From positions 1 through 64,000 of the forward strand of contig JBELML010000004.1 of assembly GCA_042095835.1 (NCBI GenBank): a stretch of 64,000 bases of DNA. The letters run 5' to 3'. Positions 37,062 to 46,068 of the stretch are shown in pieces. The notes below the pieces were generated by a model. That model saw only the letters and a list, made by a program, of their open reading frames with translations, was not told where the DNA came from and did no database searches. The stretch is from DATFKA01 sp042095835. GTDB taxonomy: Bacteria > Bacteroidota > Bacteroidia > Chitinophagales > Saprospiraceae. Each line of letters starts with the position of its first letter. The first letter of the stretch is position 1. Both the position numbers and the translations under genes were made by a program.

Positions 37062-39335
37062 ATACGTTTCCTAACCATTTTACTACTGTTTAGCATCACA
37101 ACTACCACTACTTTTTCTCAAGCGACGATCACCGTCGAAGATATCTGGTCGAAAGGCGAATTTCGCGCCAAGCGCGTACCAGGCTTTAACTTTATGAATG
37201 ATGGTCGACATTATACCCGATTGGTTAATAATCAGATTGTACAATTTGATCTGACAACTGGCCAACAGACCGACGTCATCTTCTCTGGTCAAGCGAATGC
37301 TACTAATGGCTTTGACGGTCAGATCAGTTCCTATCGTTTTAATGGTGACGAATCAAAAATTCTAATCACCAACCAGGAAGAATCGATCTATCGACGCTCT
37401 CGCAAGGCTTACTTTTTTATCTATGATCGCAGTACTCAGCGAATGACGCCTGTCTTTCCAGAAGGAAAGCATAGCTACGCTACCCTCAATCCGCAGGGCG
37501 ATAAGGTAGCTTTTGTCTATGAGAATAATTTATACTACAAAGATTTAAGCAGCAATCAAGTCATTGCGGTCACTACTGATGGTGCCACCAATCAAATTAT
37601 CAACGGTAGTACAGATTGGGTCTATGAGGAAGAGTTGGGTTTTGTAAAAGCTTTTGAATGGTCACCAGATGGGACACAGCTGGCATATTATCGTTTTGAC
37701 GAAAGTGCCGTGAAAGAGTTTACCTTGACCAATTATAGAAATGGACTCTATCCAGAATATGTCACCTTCAAATATCCAAAAGTAGGAGAGACCAACTCTA
37801 CGGTGAGTGTTCACGTTTATGATTTGGCACAAAAGAAAGTCCTACAATCGGGTGAGACAGGTGCTAATTGGGAGTACATTCCCAGGATCAAGTGGACCAA
37901 TAATGCGAAAGAACTTTGTGTGTTTTTCATGAATCGGCACCAAAACCATCTGCTACTAGAGGTTTGGAATACTGAGCATCTGCAAAAGCGTCGCCTTTTA
38001 GAAGAAAAAAGCAACTATTATATAGATATCCACGACAACCTGACTTTCCTACAGAATGGGCAAGGATTTGTCTGGACTAGCGAGAAAGACGGCTTTAATC
38101 ACATCTATCTTTATGATAATAATGGCCAGGAGAAAGCTAAACTTTCTAAGGGGAAATATGATGTGACTAGCTTTTACGGAGTAGACGAAGCCAATGGATT
38201 GGTTTATTACCAGGCAGCCACTAAAAACCCGATGGAGCGTGAAGTTTTTCAGGTAGGTTTGAATGGAAAAGGGACCAAGGCAGTGGTAGAGCAGGCGGGC
38301 TACAGCAGCGCACAGTTTAGTAGTACTTTTGATTATTATGTGCTCAATCAATCAGACATCAATACGCCAGCCTCTTACACGGTTTATAATCGAGGTGGCC
38401 AATCGATCCGAACTATAGAAGATAATAAAGCATTGAAAGCTCGTTTGAAAAGCTCCGGTGTGCAAAGCGCAGAGTTCTTTTCTTTTAAAACCAAAGACAA
38501 GGTGGAGCTGAATGGTTATATGATCAAACCTAAAGGCTTCAATCCGGAACTAAAATATCCTGTCTTTATGTTCTTATACGGAGGGCCGGGAAGTCAGCAG
38601 GTAGTGGATAACTGGCGCGGTGATCGTTTTGTTTGGTTGAATATGCTCGCCCAAAGAGGTTTCTTGGTGGCAGTAGTCGACAACCGCGGGACAGGCGCCC
38701 GAGGAGAGGAGTTCAAGAAGATGACCTATCTGCAATTGGGTAAATATGAGACAGAAGATCAGATTGAGGCGGCCCGATATTTAGCAGGTCTACCTTATAC
38801 CCATGCCAATCGTATCGGTATCTTTGGTTGGTCTTATGGTGGCTATATGTCTAGTCTTTGTTTATTGAAAGGCAACGATGTCTTTAAAGCCGCAATAGCG
38901 GTAGCGCCGGTCACGAATTGGAAATGGTACGACTCCATTTATACCGAACGCTATATGCGTACGGAAGCGGAAAATGCGGCAGGATATCGTGATAATTCTC
39001 CAGTGAACTTTGCTGATCGATTAAAAGGAGACTATTTGTTGGTGCATGGTTTGGGAGATGATAATGTTCACTTTCAGCATACCGCAGAAATGGCCAATGC
39101 CTTAATTAAAGCCAATAAGCAATTTGACACTTATTTCTATCCAAATAGAAATCATGGTATTTATGGAGATAATGCTAGATTGCACTTGTATCAGAAAATG
39201 ACGGATTTCATTATGGAGAAACTCTATGTACCTAACCAGGGACAAAGACGCTCCTCTACTGCAAGAAAAAGAATCTCAGAAGACCAGTTGCGTAAATTAG
39301 CACCAGGGACTCGTATACCAAAGCAGAAGAATTAA
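37059..39335 (+). CDS. Dipeptidyl peptidase IV family (S9B) serine peptidase
   Basis: A 758-residue exported peptidase that removes X-Pro or X-Ala dipeptides from peptide N-termini. The signal peptide is IRFLTILLLFSITTTTTFSQ. The N-terminal beta-propeller (about 50-470) includes NGSTDWVYEEELGFVKAFEWSPDG, whose paired glutamates (EEE) bind the substrate amino terminus in DPP IV. The catalytic alpha/beta hydrolase domain has YGGPGSQ, VDNRGTGARG, the nucleophile Ser592 in GWSYGGYMS, Asp in GLGDDNVHF and His in NRNHGIYG. A basic tail of about 40 residues ends the protein. It probably acts in the periplasm on peptides made by secreted proteases such as the M4 enzyme of this window. Confidence 0.94.
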   Translation: MIRFLTILLLFSITTTTTFSQATITVEDIWSKGEFRAKRVPGFNFMNDGRHYTRLVNNQIVQFDLTTGQQTDVIFSGQANATNGFDGQISSYRFNGDESKILITNQEESIYRRSRKAYFFIYDRSTQRMTPVFPEGKHSYATLNPQGDKVAFVYENNLYYKDLSSNQVIAVTTDGATNQIINGSTDWVYEEELGFVKAFEWSPDGTQLAYYRFDESAVKEFTLTNYRNGLYPEYVTFKYPKVGETNSTVSVHVYDLAQKKVLQSGETGANWEYIPRIKWTNNAKELCVFFMNRHQNHLLLEVWNTEHLQKRRLLEEKSNYYIDIHDNLTFLQNGQGFVWTSEKDGFNHIYLYDNNGQEKAKLSKGKYDVTSFYGVDEANGLVYYQAATKNPMEREVFQVGLNGKGTKAVVEQAGYSSAQFSSTFDYYVLNQSDINTPASYTVYNRGGQSIRTIEDNKALKARLKSSGVQSAEFFSFKTKDKVELNGYMIKPKGFNPELKYPVFMFLYGGPGSQQVVDNWRGDRFVWLNMLAQRGFLVAVVDNRGTGARGEEFKKMTYLQLGKYETEDQIEAARYLAGLPYTHANRIGIFGWSYGGYMSSLCLLKGNDVFKAAIAVAPVTNWKWYDSIYTERYMRTEAENAAGYRDNSPVNFADRLKGDYLLVHGLGDDNVHFQHTAEMANALIKANKQFDTYFYPNRNHGIYGDNARLHLYQKMTDFIMEKLYVPNQGQRRSSTARKRISEDQLRKLAPGTRIPKQKN

Positions 39336-39340
39336 AACAC

Positions 39341-39400
39341 GGATTTAGTTGGATTTAGCGGATTTCACGGATTTAATCATTCACCCAATATCAAAATATG
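39341..39400 (+). repeat. GGATTT repeat and ATTCACCCA/ATCAAAATATG string
   Basis: GGATTT occurs four times at 39341, 39351, 39360 and 39369, a spacing of 9-10 bases. It is followed by ATTCACCCA (39379-39387) and ATCAAAATATG (39390-39400), words shared with the spacer upstream of the DPP IV gene. The last three bases are the start codon of the YbjQ-like gene. Confidence 0.55.
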
Positions 39401-39721
39401 CTTATCAGTACTACTGAAAGTATCGCAGGATACGAAATTATAGAAACCATTGACATCGCTAGAGGGAGTACCGTACGGGCACGCCACTTGGGTCGCGATA
39501 TCTTTGCTGGGCTTAAAAACCTTGTAGGCGGAGAGATTCAAGAATATACGGAGCTCATGGCGGATGCCAGAGAGCAATCTTTAGATCGTATGAAAGCCGA
39601 TGCCGAACAATTGGGAGCTGATGCCATTATTAATGTGCGTTTTATGACGGCTATGGTTATGCAAGGTGCATCCGAGATTCTGGCTTATGGCACGGCAGTT
39701 AAAATTAGAGAAATAGGGTAG
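39398..39721 (+). CDS. YbjQ/UPF0145 family protein
   Basis: A 107-residue small soluble protein of the UPF0145 (YbjQ) family, described as heavy-metal-binding-like with no confirmed function; members form pentamers. The pattern STTESIAGYEIIETIDIARG, RHLGRDIFAGLKNLVGGEIQEY and ADAIINVRF is diagnostic, and the length is typical. Its start is directly joined to the repeated ATCAAAATATG string. smpB follows 37 bases downstream. Confidence 0.88.
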   Translation: MLISTTESIAGYEIIETIDIARGSTVRARHLGRDIFAGLKNLVGGEIQEYTELMADAREQSLDRMKADAEQLGADAIINVRFMTAMVMQGASEILAYGTAVKIREIG

Positions 39722-39758
39722 TGTTGAAAAGAGACGCTACACATAAATAACGGAAGCA

Positions 39759-40214
39759 GTGAAAAAGGAAGTAGAAATCGTCAATCGTAAAGCCAGGTTT
39801 GAGTATCATTTTATTGATACCTACGAGGCAGGAATTATGTTGACGGGTACAGAAGTAAAGTCGATCCGTAACGGATCTGCCAATATGAATGATGCCTATT
39901 GTGTGTTTGAGGATGATGAGTTGTACATCCGCAGTCTATATATCGCAGAGTACAAATTTGCCAATCAGTTCAATCACGAGACAAGACGTAAGCGCAAATT
40001 ATTATTGAAGCGCCAGGAGCTTCGTAAAATGCAAAGACGCGTGACAGAAAAAGGCTATACCATTGTGCCCTATCGCATTTATTTCAGTGAGCGCAATATG
40101 GTCAAAATGGAAATTGCCCTAGCACAAGGTAAAAAGTCCTACGATAAACGGAATTCTATCAAAGAAAAGGATGCTAAACGCGATCTGGATAGAATGAAAA
40201 AAATTCGGCTTTAA
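39759..40214 (+). CDS. smpB: SsrA-binding protein
   Basis: A 151-residue partner of tmRNA in rescue of stalled ribosomes. The OB-fold pattern is clear: VNRKARFEYHFIDTYEAGI, LTGTEVKSIRNGSANMNDAY, FANQFNHETRRKRKLLL, then a basic tail (KSYDKRNSIKEKDAKRDLDR). The start is GTG at 39759; no ATG fits before the conserved KARFEY. The tmRNA gene itself is not recognised in this window. A strong hairpin follows the stop codon. Confidence 0.95.
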   Translation: MKKEVEIVNRKARFEYHFIDTYEAGIMLTGTEVKSIRNGSANMNDAYCVFEDDELYIRSLYIAEYKFANQFNHETRRKRKLLLKRQELRKMQRRVTEKGYTIVPYRIYFSERNMVKMEIALAQGKKSYDKRNSIKEKDAKRDLDRMKKIRL

Positions 40215-40218
40215 AAAA

Positions 40219-40253
40219 ATGCCTTATGAGAATGACTATTTCTCATAAGGCAT
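40219..40253 (+). terminator. Strong hairpin after smpB
   Basis: ATGCCTTATGAGAA (40219-40232) pairs perfectly with TTCTCATAAGGCAT (40240-40253), a 14-base stem with a 7-base loop, preceded by an A run. It lies between two convergent genes (smpB and the hydrolase) and may terminate both. The plus-strand T tract is weak, while the A run favours minus-strand termination. Confidence 0.7.
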
Positions 40254-40264
40254 CTTGGCTTTAT

Positions 40265-40283
40265 CATTTAGGAATGGGGCATT
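40265..40283. repeat. 19-base sequence repeated inversely at 57447-57465
   Basis: CATTTAGGAATGGGGCATT is found exactly, in reverse complement, at 57447-57465. Both copies are intergenic. It lies just beyond the stop of the minus-strand hydrolase gene. Confidence 0.6.
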
Positions 40284-40285
40284 CC

Positions 40286-41434
40286 TTAGCCAATATATTG
40301 CTCAAGAAAATTCAGGGTTGCAGTTCTTGCACCATTTCTTGCATCTACATCGGCTTGTTGTTGCGCACTTGGCATATCAAAAGAGTGGCCAGCATCTAGC
40401 CATTCCATGAATTGAAAGTTGACGCCTTGATTGCGATTACCTTGTAAAATATGATCCTCGAAACCTCTTGGCGTGGTTCGACTGGTGCTCAAACCTATTG
40501 AAATAGTCGCGTCTGCGGTGCCGTGATGTATTAAAAGGGCTTTGTTGAGATGATATTTGTAAGCCGCTCCTTGGCCTTGGGCATAATCTGTAAAGTAGCC
40601 AAAACCGTAGGTTCCACCATAATAAGCAATGGCGGCTTTTACATCTGTATTATGATTAGAAAATGGAGCATCGTAGGCAGGACCATCGTACTCATTATTA
40701 TTATGCTTTACGGACCATTCCATCATTTCATCTGCGCCTCCCACTCGCGTACGGCTGTAGTCATGTACTGCTGAAATAGCAGCAGTTGCGCCATGCGAAA
40801 AACCAAGCAGTGCAATGCTTCTGGCAAAATAAATGTTGTTGTGGTCTTGCAAACCCTTCAAGCGTTTAATCCCATTTTTGACATCTTCTGCTCGAATTCT
40901 ATAAGGCGAGAAAGGAGCATCATTTGGTGGTTTTACTCCGATGTAATCGGCCTCTCCGCCTATTCGGCTTCTACCTGTACCTTTAAAGCTGTTGATTACA
41001 AATACGCCATAACCTTCAGCAAGTAAATCGTCGACCCAAGTTTCATATTGATCGGTGAGTGAGCTCTTTTCTGTAAAGGTATTGGTGTTGTCATCGGGAC
41101 CATCTAAGGCACCTCCAGATCCATGAAGTAAAACTACAAAGTTCAGTCCTTTGCGATAGGGGCCAGGAATAAATAAATACCCCTCAATAGGATCATCATT
41201 AGCGCCTCTAAATTTTACGATGGCGGTTTGGATTTGGTCAGTCGGAAATTGGGTGGTAAGCTCTGAAATAATAGGTGTTTGTGGTTGAGGTAGCTTGTCG
41301 CCTACTAAAAATAAGCCCTCATTTTTACTAATGTCTAAATAAAGCGGAGACATGTCATCCTGCTCACAGGCCAAAAATAAGCCACTAATAGCAAGTAAGA
41401 GAAAAAGGGTGATTGTTCTTGAAAAAGCTTTCAT
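40286..41434 (-). CDS. Alpha/beta hydrolase lipoprotein (dienelactone hydrolase-like)
   Basis: A 382-residue lipoprotein: LFLLLAISGLFLACEQDD gives a lipobox with Cys about 23. The alpha/beta hydrolase core begins with VVLLHGSGGALDG (oxyanion region), the nucleophile elbow is GFSHGATAA, and the acid/histidine come from LIHHGTADATI and DAGHSFD. The overall pattern fits the dienelactone hydrolase/acetyl-xylan-esterase-like clan. The substrate is not readable. It is convergent with smpB, with a strong hairpin between, and lies alone on its strand. Confidence 0.82.
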   Translation of the reverse strand: MKAFSRTITLFLLLAISGLFLACEQDDMSPLYLDISKNEGLFLVGDKLPQPQTPIISELTTQFPTDQIQTAIVKFRGANDDPIEGYLFIPGPYRKGLNFVVLLHGSGGALDGPDDNTNTFTEKSSLTDQYETWVDDLLAEGYGVFVINSFKGTGRSRIGGEADYIGVKPPNDAPFSPYRIRAEDVKNGIKRLKGLQDHNNIYFARSIALLGFSHGATAAISAVHDYSRTRVGGADEMMEWSVKHNNNEYDGPAYDAPFSNHNTDVKAAIAYYGGTYGFGYFTDYAQGQGAAYKYHLNKALLIHHGTADATISIGLSTSRTTPRGFEDHILQGNRNQGVNFQFMEWLDAGHSFDMPSAQQQADVDARNGARTATLNFLEQYIG

Positions 41435-41731
41435 TAAAATTGATTTTAGGTTTGAAAGTTGATTAATAAGTATTTTCAGGCATTTGTGTCTTTAAGGCTT
41501 AGATTCTGCCCAGGCTTAGGTTTCTTAACGTTTTTATAACATTTGATGAACAGGAGACCAGATATCATCTATCTATATCTAGGTGCTCAAATGCTAGAAG
41601 TGTATGTGTTGACTTAGCTCGATTGATAAATTTTTCATGAAGAGTGAAAAAGAAATTTTATTTGGTGAATAATTGCTTAGGATGCCTTACATTAGTGCCG
41701 ATGCATTATTCAACCTCAAAAATTTTTACTT
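41435..41731. other. Intergenic region between divergent genes
   Basis: About 297 A/T-rich bases between the hydrolase lipoprotein and the DUF2853 gene. I see no gene, no convincing promoter consensus and no strong inverted repeat. Confidence 0.4.
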
Positions 41732-42076
41732 ATGAGTAAATTTGATGAAGCTATTGATTTGTACAAAAAAGAAATGGACAAGCTAGGTATTTCTAATGTC
41801 GATGCTGACTTGCTTCATGGTGTTACAAAAGCTTTAGGACCATCTATCTATTCTGAGGACTCAAACAAGGTTTCTTGTTCTGATCCTGATGAGCTAGCAC
41901 GCGTCAAAAATAATTTCATGATCAAAAAACTAGGTTTGGACGACAGTCCTGCTTTAGATGATCATGTAAAGGCTGTTTGTGAAGAAATGGGTACTTCCAA
42001 TCGCAGAAAATTCCGTGCTATCTTTTATTACCTAATCGTACAGAAATTCGAAAGCAAGCGTTCTTTATTTGTATAG
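41732..42076 (+). CDS. DUF2853 family protein
   Basis: A 114-residue acidic cytosolic protein of unknown function. The DUF2853 pattern is clear: SKFDEAIDLYKKEM, DLLHGVTKALGPSIYSEDS, VSCSDPDELARVKNNFMIKKLGL and RRKFRAIFYYLIVQKF; the length matches the family. It is preceded by 297 bases without a gene and followed by a good intrinsic terminator, so it is a single-gene unit. Confidence 0.85.
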   Translation: MSKFDEAIDLYKKEMDKLGISNVDADLLHGVTKALGPSIYSEDSNKVSCSDPDELARVKNNFMIKKLGLDDSPALDDHVKAVCEEMGTSNRRKFRAIFYYLIVQKFESKRSLFV

Positions 42077-42102
42077 GATAAAGCCACTTTGCTAAAACCG
42101 AT

Positions 42103-42141
42103 AAAATGCTTACTTCATTAATTTTGAAGTAGGCATTTTTT
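42103..42141 (+). terminator. Intrinsic terminator of the DUF2853 gene
   Basis: Arms 42103-42117 and 42125-42139 form a 15-base stem with one G-T wobble and a 7-base loop, ending in a run of six T residues (42136-42141). It lies 27 bases after the stop codon. Confidence 0.85.
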
Positions 42142-42159
42142 GCTACTTAATCTCTTGTC

Positions 42160-42366
42160 ATGGAAGATAAAGGCAGTAATCTGCAAGAACGCGCACTCAA
42201 GTTTTTACAACTATTTGGGATCGCCTGTCTAGTTATGATGGTGATCCGCATGCTTAGGTTTGGCCTTTACAATCCGATGGAGGATCGTACAGCAAGTATG
42301 GCCCTCGTTTTTGGCTTGCTCTCGATTGTTGCTGGCCAACTATTAAAGCGCTTTTTTAAACCCTGA
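42160..42366 (+). CDS. Small membrane protein, 68 residues
   Basis: An unrecognised small protein with a short charged N-terminus (EDKGSNLQERALK) and two hydrophobic helices at about residues 17-36 and 46-62, ending in a basic tail (LKRFFKP). That suggests an inner-membrane hairpin. It starts 19 bases after the terminator of the previous gene. Its stop overlaps the end of the convergent UDG-family gene by 11 bases. Function unknown. Confidence 0.55.
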   Translation: MEDKGSNLQERALKFLQLFGIACLVMMVIRMLRFGLYNPMEDRTASMALVFGLLSIVAGQLLKRFFKP

Positions 42367-42967
42367 TAATCTTACTGATCCTATCTTGTAGAATGGGTAC
42401 AATATCTTCCTCATACCAAGGGTTCTTTCTGCGCCACCTGATATTGATCGGAGAGGGGTGAGGCAGTGGGAAAAAATCTGGAAGGTACTCGTGATAAGTT
42501 CTTACGGTCTCCGTTAAATTCCTTTTTCGTTTATTGGTCAAGTACTGTTTTTGCGCATATTGACCAATCACCAAGGTCAATTCTATGTGAGGCATCATCT
42601 GTAGTAATGGTTGATGCCATTGGGGGGCACATTCTTTCCGAGGTGGTAGGTCACCTGATTTTCCTTTTCCCGGATAACAAAAACCCATCGGAAGGATGGC
42701 GAAATGCTCCGTATTGTAAAATGTGGTTTGGTCTACTCCCAGCCAATCTCTCAAGCGGTCACCACTTTTATCATCCCAAGGAATACCGCTGAGATGAGCC
42801 AATCGACCTGGAGCCTGACTGATGATGACAACTTTGGCTCTAGGATCAATACTCAAAATAGGCTTAGGGCCAAGAGGTAAGTGCTCGGCACAAATCGTAC
42901 AATTTTTTACATCTGCAATTATTTCGGGATCATCCATAAAAAAAGAGGATTTTTTAACCTTTTTCAT
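42356..42967 (-). CDS. Uracil-DNA glycosylase family protein
   Basis: A 203-residue member of the uracil-DNA glycosylase superfamily. The water-activating region reads ISQAPGRLAHLSGIPWDDKSGDRLR, a variant of the GEAPG...PFVG...G motif, and the C-terminal DNA-intercalating region is LPHPSPINIRWRRKNPW. Cysteines near the start (NCTICAEHLPLGPKP) could belong to an iron-sulfur site, but only two are close together. The exact family cannot be decided and uracil excision is inferred. It is divergent from the DUF2007 gene with only 30 bases between starts. Confidence 0.78.
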   Translation of the reverse strand: MKKVKKSSFFMDDPEIIADVKNCTICAEHLPLGPKPILSIDPRAKVVIISQAPGRLAHLSGIPWDDKSGDRLRDWLGVDQTTFYNTEHFAILPMGFCYPGKGKSGDLPPRKECAPQWHQPLLQMMPHIELTLVIGQYAQKQYLTNKRKRNLTETVRTYHEYLPDFFPLPHPSPINIRWRRKNPWYEEDIVPILQDRISKIIRV

Positions 42968-42997
42968 TTAGCTTACAAACTAATCAAAAAGAAATTT

Positions 42998-43213
42998 ATG
43001 AAAGAAGGATGGGTTAAAGTGTTTTCTGCAAAGGAAGAATTTAAAGCGAAAATTGCTGAAGATATTCTTAAACAAAATAATATTCTCAGTCATATTTTTA
43101 CCAAACCCGATACGGCTTATCCTGTACTTGGAGATGCAGATCTGTATGCTCCACAAGAAGATGCAGAGCGTGCGGTCGAAATTCTGAAGAAGGAAGGCGT
43201 TTTGGATGAGTAA
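42998..43213 (+). CDS. DUF2007 domain protein
   Basis: A 71-residue protein. The pattern KVFSAKEEFKAKIAEDILKQNNI, then LYAPQEDAERAVEILKKE fits the DUF2007 (GlnB-like ferredoxin fold) family, which is thought to act as a small signalling or regulatory domain. The ATG at 42998 fits the domain boundary; the frame stays open upstream into the divergent UDG gene but that part is not protein-like for this family. Confidence 0.78.
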   Translation: MKEGWVKVFSAKEEFKAKIAEDILKQNNILSHIFTKPDTAYPVLGDADLYAPQEDAERAVEILKKEGVLDE

Positions 43214-43236
43214 TCTGAAGCATTAGAGGAATCGGC

Positions 43237-43842
43237 TCACTTTTTCCTAGACAATAGTTGGGGATTGTAGTGGAAGGTTTGCTCCCGTTCTTTACTATAG
43301 CCAAAGGAAGCATGAGGCAAGAGCCTGTTGAGGTATTTAGAAACCAATTTCAGTTGATGTGCTGGAATGGATATAGACAGGTGAGTGCCATCTTGAAAAT
43401 GAAAATACAGGATGCCATTTTTGACCGTCTCTAGTCCAAAAGGCATACGATGGGTTTTTATACTATATACCCAAACCACTTCTTTGGCTTGCTGGCACAA
43501 GGTTTGGTGGATGGGGTGATTGCGCACATTGAGGTAGGGCAGGTTTCGGATGATCAGCCCCAGGCTTATGGTTGCTGCTCCAAGCCCTAATAAAGTCAAT
43601 ATTGCATTCTGCTCAAATTGGACGACTAGCAGCGCTATACCTATAAACAACAACACTACCAAAGAGAGTAGCTGTAGCTTGATCTCTCTACTGATTGCAT
43701 GCTCGATGATGCGCATGGCCGGATGTCTTAATAGTGGATTATCTTTCAAAACGGAAAGTTGTTTATAAAACAATTTGTTGATTAAATGTTTTTTCTTTAG
43801 ATTTGTAGGAAGCTGATTGATTCTAGTACTGCTATTGCTCAA
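43237..43842 (-). CDS. Conserved-looking membrane protein, two helices
   Basis: A 201-residue protein that I cannot name. A basic N-terminal region (KKKHLINKLFYKQL) precedes two adjacent hydrophobic helices at about residues 56-74 and 79-98, then a soluble beta-rich domain with IKTHRMPFGLETVKNGILYFHFQDG and a basic C-terminus. The topology suggests a membrane hairpin with a cytoplasmic domain. It is convergent with the DUF2007 gene and divergent from parE. Confidence 0.5.
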   Translation of the reverse strand: MSNSSTRINQLPTNLKKKHLINKLFYKQLSVLKDNPLLRHPAMRIIEHAISREIKLQLLSLVVLLFIGIALLVVQFEQNAILTLLGLGAATISLGLIIRNLPYLNVRNHPIHQTLCQQAKEVVWVYSIKTHRMPFGLETVKNGILYFHFQDGTHLSISIPAHQLKLVSKYLNRLLPHASFGYSKEREQTFHYNPQLLSRKK

Positions 43843-43975
43843 GAATGAGAAGGTAGAAGAAAGAAATCAAACATGCTCTAAACACAAATTTCTGATTTTT
43901 GATTGTAAAGTGGTCCTCTTTTTGGAGAATTACTGCACATTTTTTCTTTTTCGATAAAAATTTGACACAGTATAG

Positions 43976-45910
43976 ATGGCAAATGTGACTTACACAGAAG
44001 ATAATATCCGCTCACTCGAACCCCGCGAACATATTCGTTTAAGGCCAGGTATGTATATCGGTAAGCTAGGAGATGGCTCCGCACCCGATGACGGTATCTA
44101 TATCTTAGTGAAAGAGGTGATCGACAACTCTATCGATGAGTATGTGATGGGCTATGGAAAGCAGATTGAGGTAAAGATCACCGATGAAGGGGAAGTGGTG
44201 ATTCGGGATTTTGGAAGAGGTATTCCGCTTGGGAAAGTGATCGATTGTGTATCCAAGATTAATACTGGTGGAAAATACGATTCTAAAGCCTTCAAAAAGT
44301 CCGTGGGCTTGAATGGGGTAGGTACCAAGGCCGTTAATGCGCTGTCTACCTATTTTCGAGTAGAATCTATCAGAGAAGGGAAGAAAAAAGTGGCGGAGTT
44401 TGAGCAAGGCGTACTCACCAAAGATCATCGTATCGGTAAAACGACCGAAGACAATGGCACTTTTACTTTGTTTAGACCAGATGATTCTCTGTTCAAAAAA
44501 TATAAGTTTAGAAAAGACTACGTTGAAAACCAGCTGTGGAATTATGCCTACCTCAATGCAGGGCTAAAGATTCATTTCAATAATAAGGTATTACATTCCA
44601 AGAATGGCCTGCTAGATCTTCTGCAAAAGAAGACGAAGGAAGAAAATCTCCGCTACAATGTCATTCATTTTAGAGCGCACGAAGATTTAGAGTTTGCCCT
44701 GTGTCATGGCAACCATTATGGAGAGCATTACCACTCCTTTGTGAATGGTCAAAATACGACCCAAGGTGGTACGCACCTCAATGCTTTCAAAGAAGGTATT
44801 GTCGCTGGTGTCAACCAATATTTCAGTAATCGGCCTAATAATAAAAAACAGACCTTCGATCGTAAAGATGTGCTGTCTTCTATCATTGCTGCAGTCAGTA
44901 CTAGAGTAGAAGAGCCGGTCTTTGAATCTCAGACGAAAACCAAGTTGGGTTCTACACATATGGGACCAAATGGAGAGACGGTCAGGAAGTTTATTAGTAA
45001 TACCGTTGAAAAATCTATTAGTAATTTTCTGTTTAAAAATGAGGATGTTGCTCGGGAGATGGAGAAGCGTATTCTTCAATCAAAAAGAGAAAGAGAGGAA
45101 ATTGCGGGCATCAAAAAAATAGCTAATCAGCGTGCTAAACGAGCCAATCTGCATAATAAAAAATTGAGGGATTGTAGGTATCACTTCAGCGATGGTCCTA
45201 GAAAAACCAAAGAAGAAGTACGACTTGCTACGACCTTGTTTATTACAGAGGGAGACTCTGCAAGTGGTTCTATCACCAAAGCTAGAGATGTGGCTACCCA
45301 AGCAGTATTCAGTCTTCGGGGTAAACCCCTCAACTGCTACTCTTTGACCAAAAAAGTGGTCTATGAGAATGAAGAATTCAATCTTTTGCAGCATGCCTTG
45401 GATATTGAGGACGGTATAGATGATTTACGCTATAATCAAGTCGTGATTGCTACAGATGCCGACGTTGATGGTATGCACATCAGACTATTATTATTGACCT
45501 TTTTCTTGCAATTCTTTCCCGATTTAGTGAGAAATGGCCACCTTTATATCCTAGAGACTCCGCTTTTTAGAGTGAGAGATAAGCAAAAGACTTTTTATTG
45601 CTATTCAGAATCCGAGAAACAAGCAGCAATTAAAAAATTAAGAGGGAAACCGGAGATTACCCGATTCAAAGGTTTAGGAGAGATTTCTCCAAATGAGTTT
45701 TCCAATTTCATCGGAGACGATATTCGTCTAGAGCCAGTAGTTTTGAGTGAAGACACCAATCTCGATGAAGTATTGCAATACTATATGGGTAAGAATACAC
45801 CGGCAAGACAGGATTATATTATCGATAACCTACGAGTCGAACGAGATGAGTTGGAAGGAGAAGAAGAGGAGAAAGTACGAGCAGAAGAAATGACTGCTGA
45901 GGCTACTTAA
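43976..45910 (+). CDS. parE: DNA topoisomerase IV subunit B
   Basis: A 644-residue type IIA topoisomerase ATPase subunit that works with ParC to decatenate chromosomes. The GHKL ATPase starts with EHIRLRPGMYIGKLGDGS and VKEVIDNSIDEYVMGYGK, and has GRGIPLGK and GVGTKAVNALS. The TOPRIM domain contains ITEGDSASGSITKARD and ATDADVDGMHIRLLLL. The text DEYVMGYGKQIEV and the relatively short C-terminus match Bacteroidota ParE better than GyrB. ParC (subunit A) is often adjacent in other genomes but is not here; an intrinsic terminator follows. Confidence 0.88.
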   Translation: MANVTYTEDNIRSLEPREHIRLRPGMYIGKLGDGSAPDDGIYILVKEVIDNSIDEYVMGYGKQIEVKITDEGEVVIRDFGRGIPLGKVIDCVSKINTGGKYDSKAFKKSVGLNGVGTKAVNALSTYFRVESIREGKKKVAEFEQGVLTKDHRIGKTTEDNGTFTLFRPDDSLFKKYKFRKDYVENQLWNYAYLNAGLKIHFNNKVLHSKNGLLDLLQKKTKEENLRYNVIHFRAHEDLEFALCHGNHYGEHYHSFVNGQNTTQGGTHLNAFKEGIVAGVNQYFSNRPNNKKQTFDRKDVLSSIIAAVSTRVEEPVFESQTKTKLGSTHMGPNGETVRKFISNTVEKSISNFLFKNEDVAREMEKRILQSKREREEIAGIKKIANQRAKRANLHNKKLRDCRYHFSDGPRKTKEEVRLATTLFITEGDSASGSITKARDVATQAVFSLRGKPLNCYSLTKKVVYENEEFNLLQHALDIEDGIDDLRYNQVVIATDADVDGMHIRLLLLTFFLQFFPDLVRNGHLYILETPLFRVRDKQKTFYCYSESEKQAAIKKLRGKPEITRFKGLGEISPNEFSNFIGDDIRLEPVVLSEDTNLDEVLQYYMGKNTPARQDYIIDNLRVERDELEGEEEEKVRAEEMTAEAT

Positions 45911-45981
45911 AAATACTTTCTCTAAATATTCAATGCTCATGTTGACATTTTAGAGGATAAAAAATATACTTTTATCAAGAT

Positions 45982-46004
45982 CGGCAGACTCGTTCTGCCG
46001 TTTT
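45982..46004 (+). terminator. Intrinsic terminator after parE
   Basis: CGGCAGA (45982-45988) pairs with TCTGCCG (45994-46000) around a 5-base loop, followed by TTTT. It lies 72 bases past the parE stop and separates it from lon. Confidence 0.8.
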
Positions 46005-46068
46005 GTCTTGAAAAACCACTGAATCATTTAAATATAGGGGGTGGCACAATGCTTGCCATTAGATATAT

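Noticed and set aside
42881..42997. N-terminal extension of the DUF2007 protein
   Set aside because: It overlaps the divergent UDG-family gene and does not fit the family length; the ATG at 42998 is preferred.
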